From: Rickettsiales bacterium
Lineage (GTDB): Bacteria; Pseudomonadota; Alphaproteobacteria; Rickettsiales; UBA1997
Assembly: GCA_947505885.1 (NCBI GenBank)
Contig: CANNMN010000001.1
Location: forward strand, 1-23,111
Length of the DNA stretch: 23,111 nt
Direction of reading: 5' to 3'
The notes beneath the pieces were generated by a model that worked only from the letters and a program-made list of their open reading frames with translations, was not told the DNA's origin and did not search any database. Below are positions 22,350-23,111 of this stretch, piece after piece (the stretch's first letter is position 1; each line of letters begins with the position of its first letter). The position numbers and the translations under genes were made by a program.

Positions 22350-22378
22350 AACGTAAGGTGCGCCGCCTTTAAAGACAA
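22350..22378 (-). promoter_or_regulatory. Candidate rnpB promoter
   Basis: On the minus strand TTGTCT (22378-22373) and TACGTT (22355-22350) are 17 bp apart, with a GC-rich CGCGATC between the -10 and the rnpB start near 22341. A GC-rich discriminator fits a stable-RNA promoter. The -10 match is weak. Confidence 0.35.
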
Positions 22379-22385
22379 CCTTCCC

Positions 22386-22476
22386 TGTCATCCTCGCGAA
22401 GGCGGGGATCCAGTGCTCACTTCCAACAAACTCAGATCGTTTAATTTTCTAGATTCCCGCCTTCGCGGGAATGACA
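22386..22476. repeat. 91-bp palindromic REP/MITE-like element
   Basis: Two 28-bp arms (22386-22413 and 22449-22476) are inverted copies with 4 mismatches, separated by 35 bp. Each arm is itself a small palindrome: CCCGC/GCGGG around a 4-nt CTTC/GAAG turn. The arm sequence, starting TGTCATTCCCGCGAAGGCGG when read inward, is one I recognise as a dispersed repeat in many proteobacteria. It ends 12 bp before the trpS start codon, so the trpS promoter must lie within or before it. Confidence 0.85.
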
Positions 22477-22488
22477 ACTGACTTAAAA

Positions 22489-23111
22489 ATGAAAACCGTC
22501 TTCTCTGGAATCCAGCCAACCGGCAATCTTCATCTCGGAAATTATCTTGGCGCAATCCGCAACTGGATTGACTTGCAAGAAACGCATCACTGCATTTTCG
22601 GCATCATGAATCTGCACGCAATCACCCTCCCCCAAGATCCAAAAGCCCTTCGTCAAAATATTTTAGATGCTGCCGCTGTTTATTTAGCCTGCGGATTGGA
22701 TCCGGCAAAAACCACGCTTTTTGTGCAAGGTGAAGTGGCTGAACATGCTGAATTGGCCTGGGTTCTTGGCACTCTGACGCCAATGGGTTGGCTGAATCGG
22801 ATGACGCAGTTTAAGGATAAAACCGCCAGGAAAGGTGCAAGCGAAGTAAGTCAGGTTATTTCTGATGAAAATGCCAATCTCGGCCTCTACTCCTACCCAG
22901 TCCTAATGTCTGCCGACATCCTTCTCTACAAAGCAGATTTAGTTCCAGTTGGCGAAGATCAAAAACAACATCTCGAATTAACTCGCGACATTGCTGGCGC
23001 ATTTAATCGTCGTTTTGCTTGTGAATATTTTAAGCTACCTGATCCGATGATTGTGTCCGGAGTCAAGCGCATCATGTCTCTACAAGATGGAACAAAAAAA
23101 ATGAGCAAGTC
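22489..23111 (+). CDS. trpS: Tryptophanyl-tRNA synthetase, partial (C-terminus outside window)
   Basis: 207 full codons to the window end. The enzyme charges tRNA-Trp with tryptophan using ATP. MKTVFSGIQPTGNLHLGNYLGAI is the standard start, with GNLHLGN as the HIGH-type signature of class I synthetases. MNLHAITLPQDP, AELAWVLGTLTPMGWLNRMTQFKDK and SYPVLMSADILLYKADLVPVGEDQKQHLELTRDIA are family blocks. The window ends inside KKMSKS, the second class I motif. There is no clear Shine-Dalgarno; a palindromic repeat sits directly upstream. Confidence 0.96.
   Translation, partial: MKTVFSGIQPTGNLHLGNYLGAIRNWIDLQETHHCIFGIMNLHAITLPQDPKALRQNILDAAAVYLACGLDPAKTTLFVQGEVAEHAELAWVLGTLTPMGWLNRMTQFKDKTARKGASEVSQVISDENANLGLYSYPVLMSADILLYKADLVPVGEDQKQHLELTRDIAGAFNRRFACEYFKLPDPMIVSGVKRIMSLQDGTKKMSK

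Noticed and set aside
22169..22372. Plus-strand frame of 67 codons
   Set aside because: It lies antisense within RNase P RNA and its promoter, which explain the sequence fully.
1..23111. CRISPR array, prophage, complete insertion sequence, toxin-antitoxin or defence system
   Set aside because: No regularly spaced repeats, integrase, transposase or known defence proteins are found; nearly all sequence is occupied by housekeeping genes.

Overview
The window is an AT-rich chromosomal segment from an alphaproteobacterium. Several genes look most like Rickettsiales or a related early-branching lineage: an isocitrate dehydrogenase of the long Rickettsia/Thermus type, an FtsL with the alphaproteobacterial 'tRPERL' signature, the coiled-coil gene plus zapA pair, and NusB, MtaB and MutM forms that read like Rickettsia homologues. 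Unlike the well-known intracellular Rickettsiales, it carries biosynthetic genes (trpB, trpA, argJ, lysA). That suggests a less reduced, perhaps free-living or facultative member. This lineage call is inference from protein resemblance by eye.

Layout. (1) 1-3669: a partial GT39-like membrane protein (minus, cut by the window start), then icd and a MscS-type channel (plus). (2) 3754-6960, minus: mraZ-rsmH-ftsL, the head of the division/cell-wall cluster, followed by an APC-family amino acid permease where ftsI/murE would be expected. (3) 6961-7219: a divergent control region with a TTGACA box and about six GGRA repeats at near 10-bp spacing, a candidate MraZ operator. (4) 7220-11631, plus: trpB-trpA-argJ-(coiled-coil gene)-zapA-5-formyl-THF cyclo-ligase, in which every junction overlaps. 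(5) 11767-12474: an HU gene with promoter and terminator, then tRNA-Val(UAC) and tRNA-Asp(GUC). (6) 12475-13030: no intact gene, many inverted repeats and short decayed coding fragments on both strands. (7) 13031-15909, minus: nusB-lysA-rimM and a lipoprotein. (8) 15934-16662, plus: a PAP2-type acid phosphatase lipoprotein. (9) 16725-18687, minus: a BON-domain lipoprotein and mtaB. (10) tRNA-Gly(GCC), plus. (11) 18917-20627, minus: queH and an exported asparaginase. (12) 20628-21868, plus: mutM and a lipoprotein. (13) RNase P RNA (minus), a palindromic repeat, and the start of trpS, cut at its KMSKS motif.

The genes are mostly housekeeping: translation and tRNA modification (rsmH, rimM, mtaB, queH, trpS, rnpB, three tRNAs), division (mraZ, ftsL, zapA), amino acid metabolism, DNA repair and four predicted lipoproteins. 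I see no defence system, prophage, CRISPR array or complete insertion sequence. The points most worth a second look are the periodic repeat array before mraZ, a repeat-like in-frame insertion in mtaB, the abutting start codons of queH and mutM, dispersed palindromic elements, and uncatalogued coding remnants at 11590-11748 and 12621-12899.
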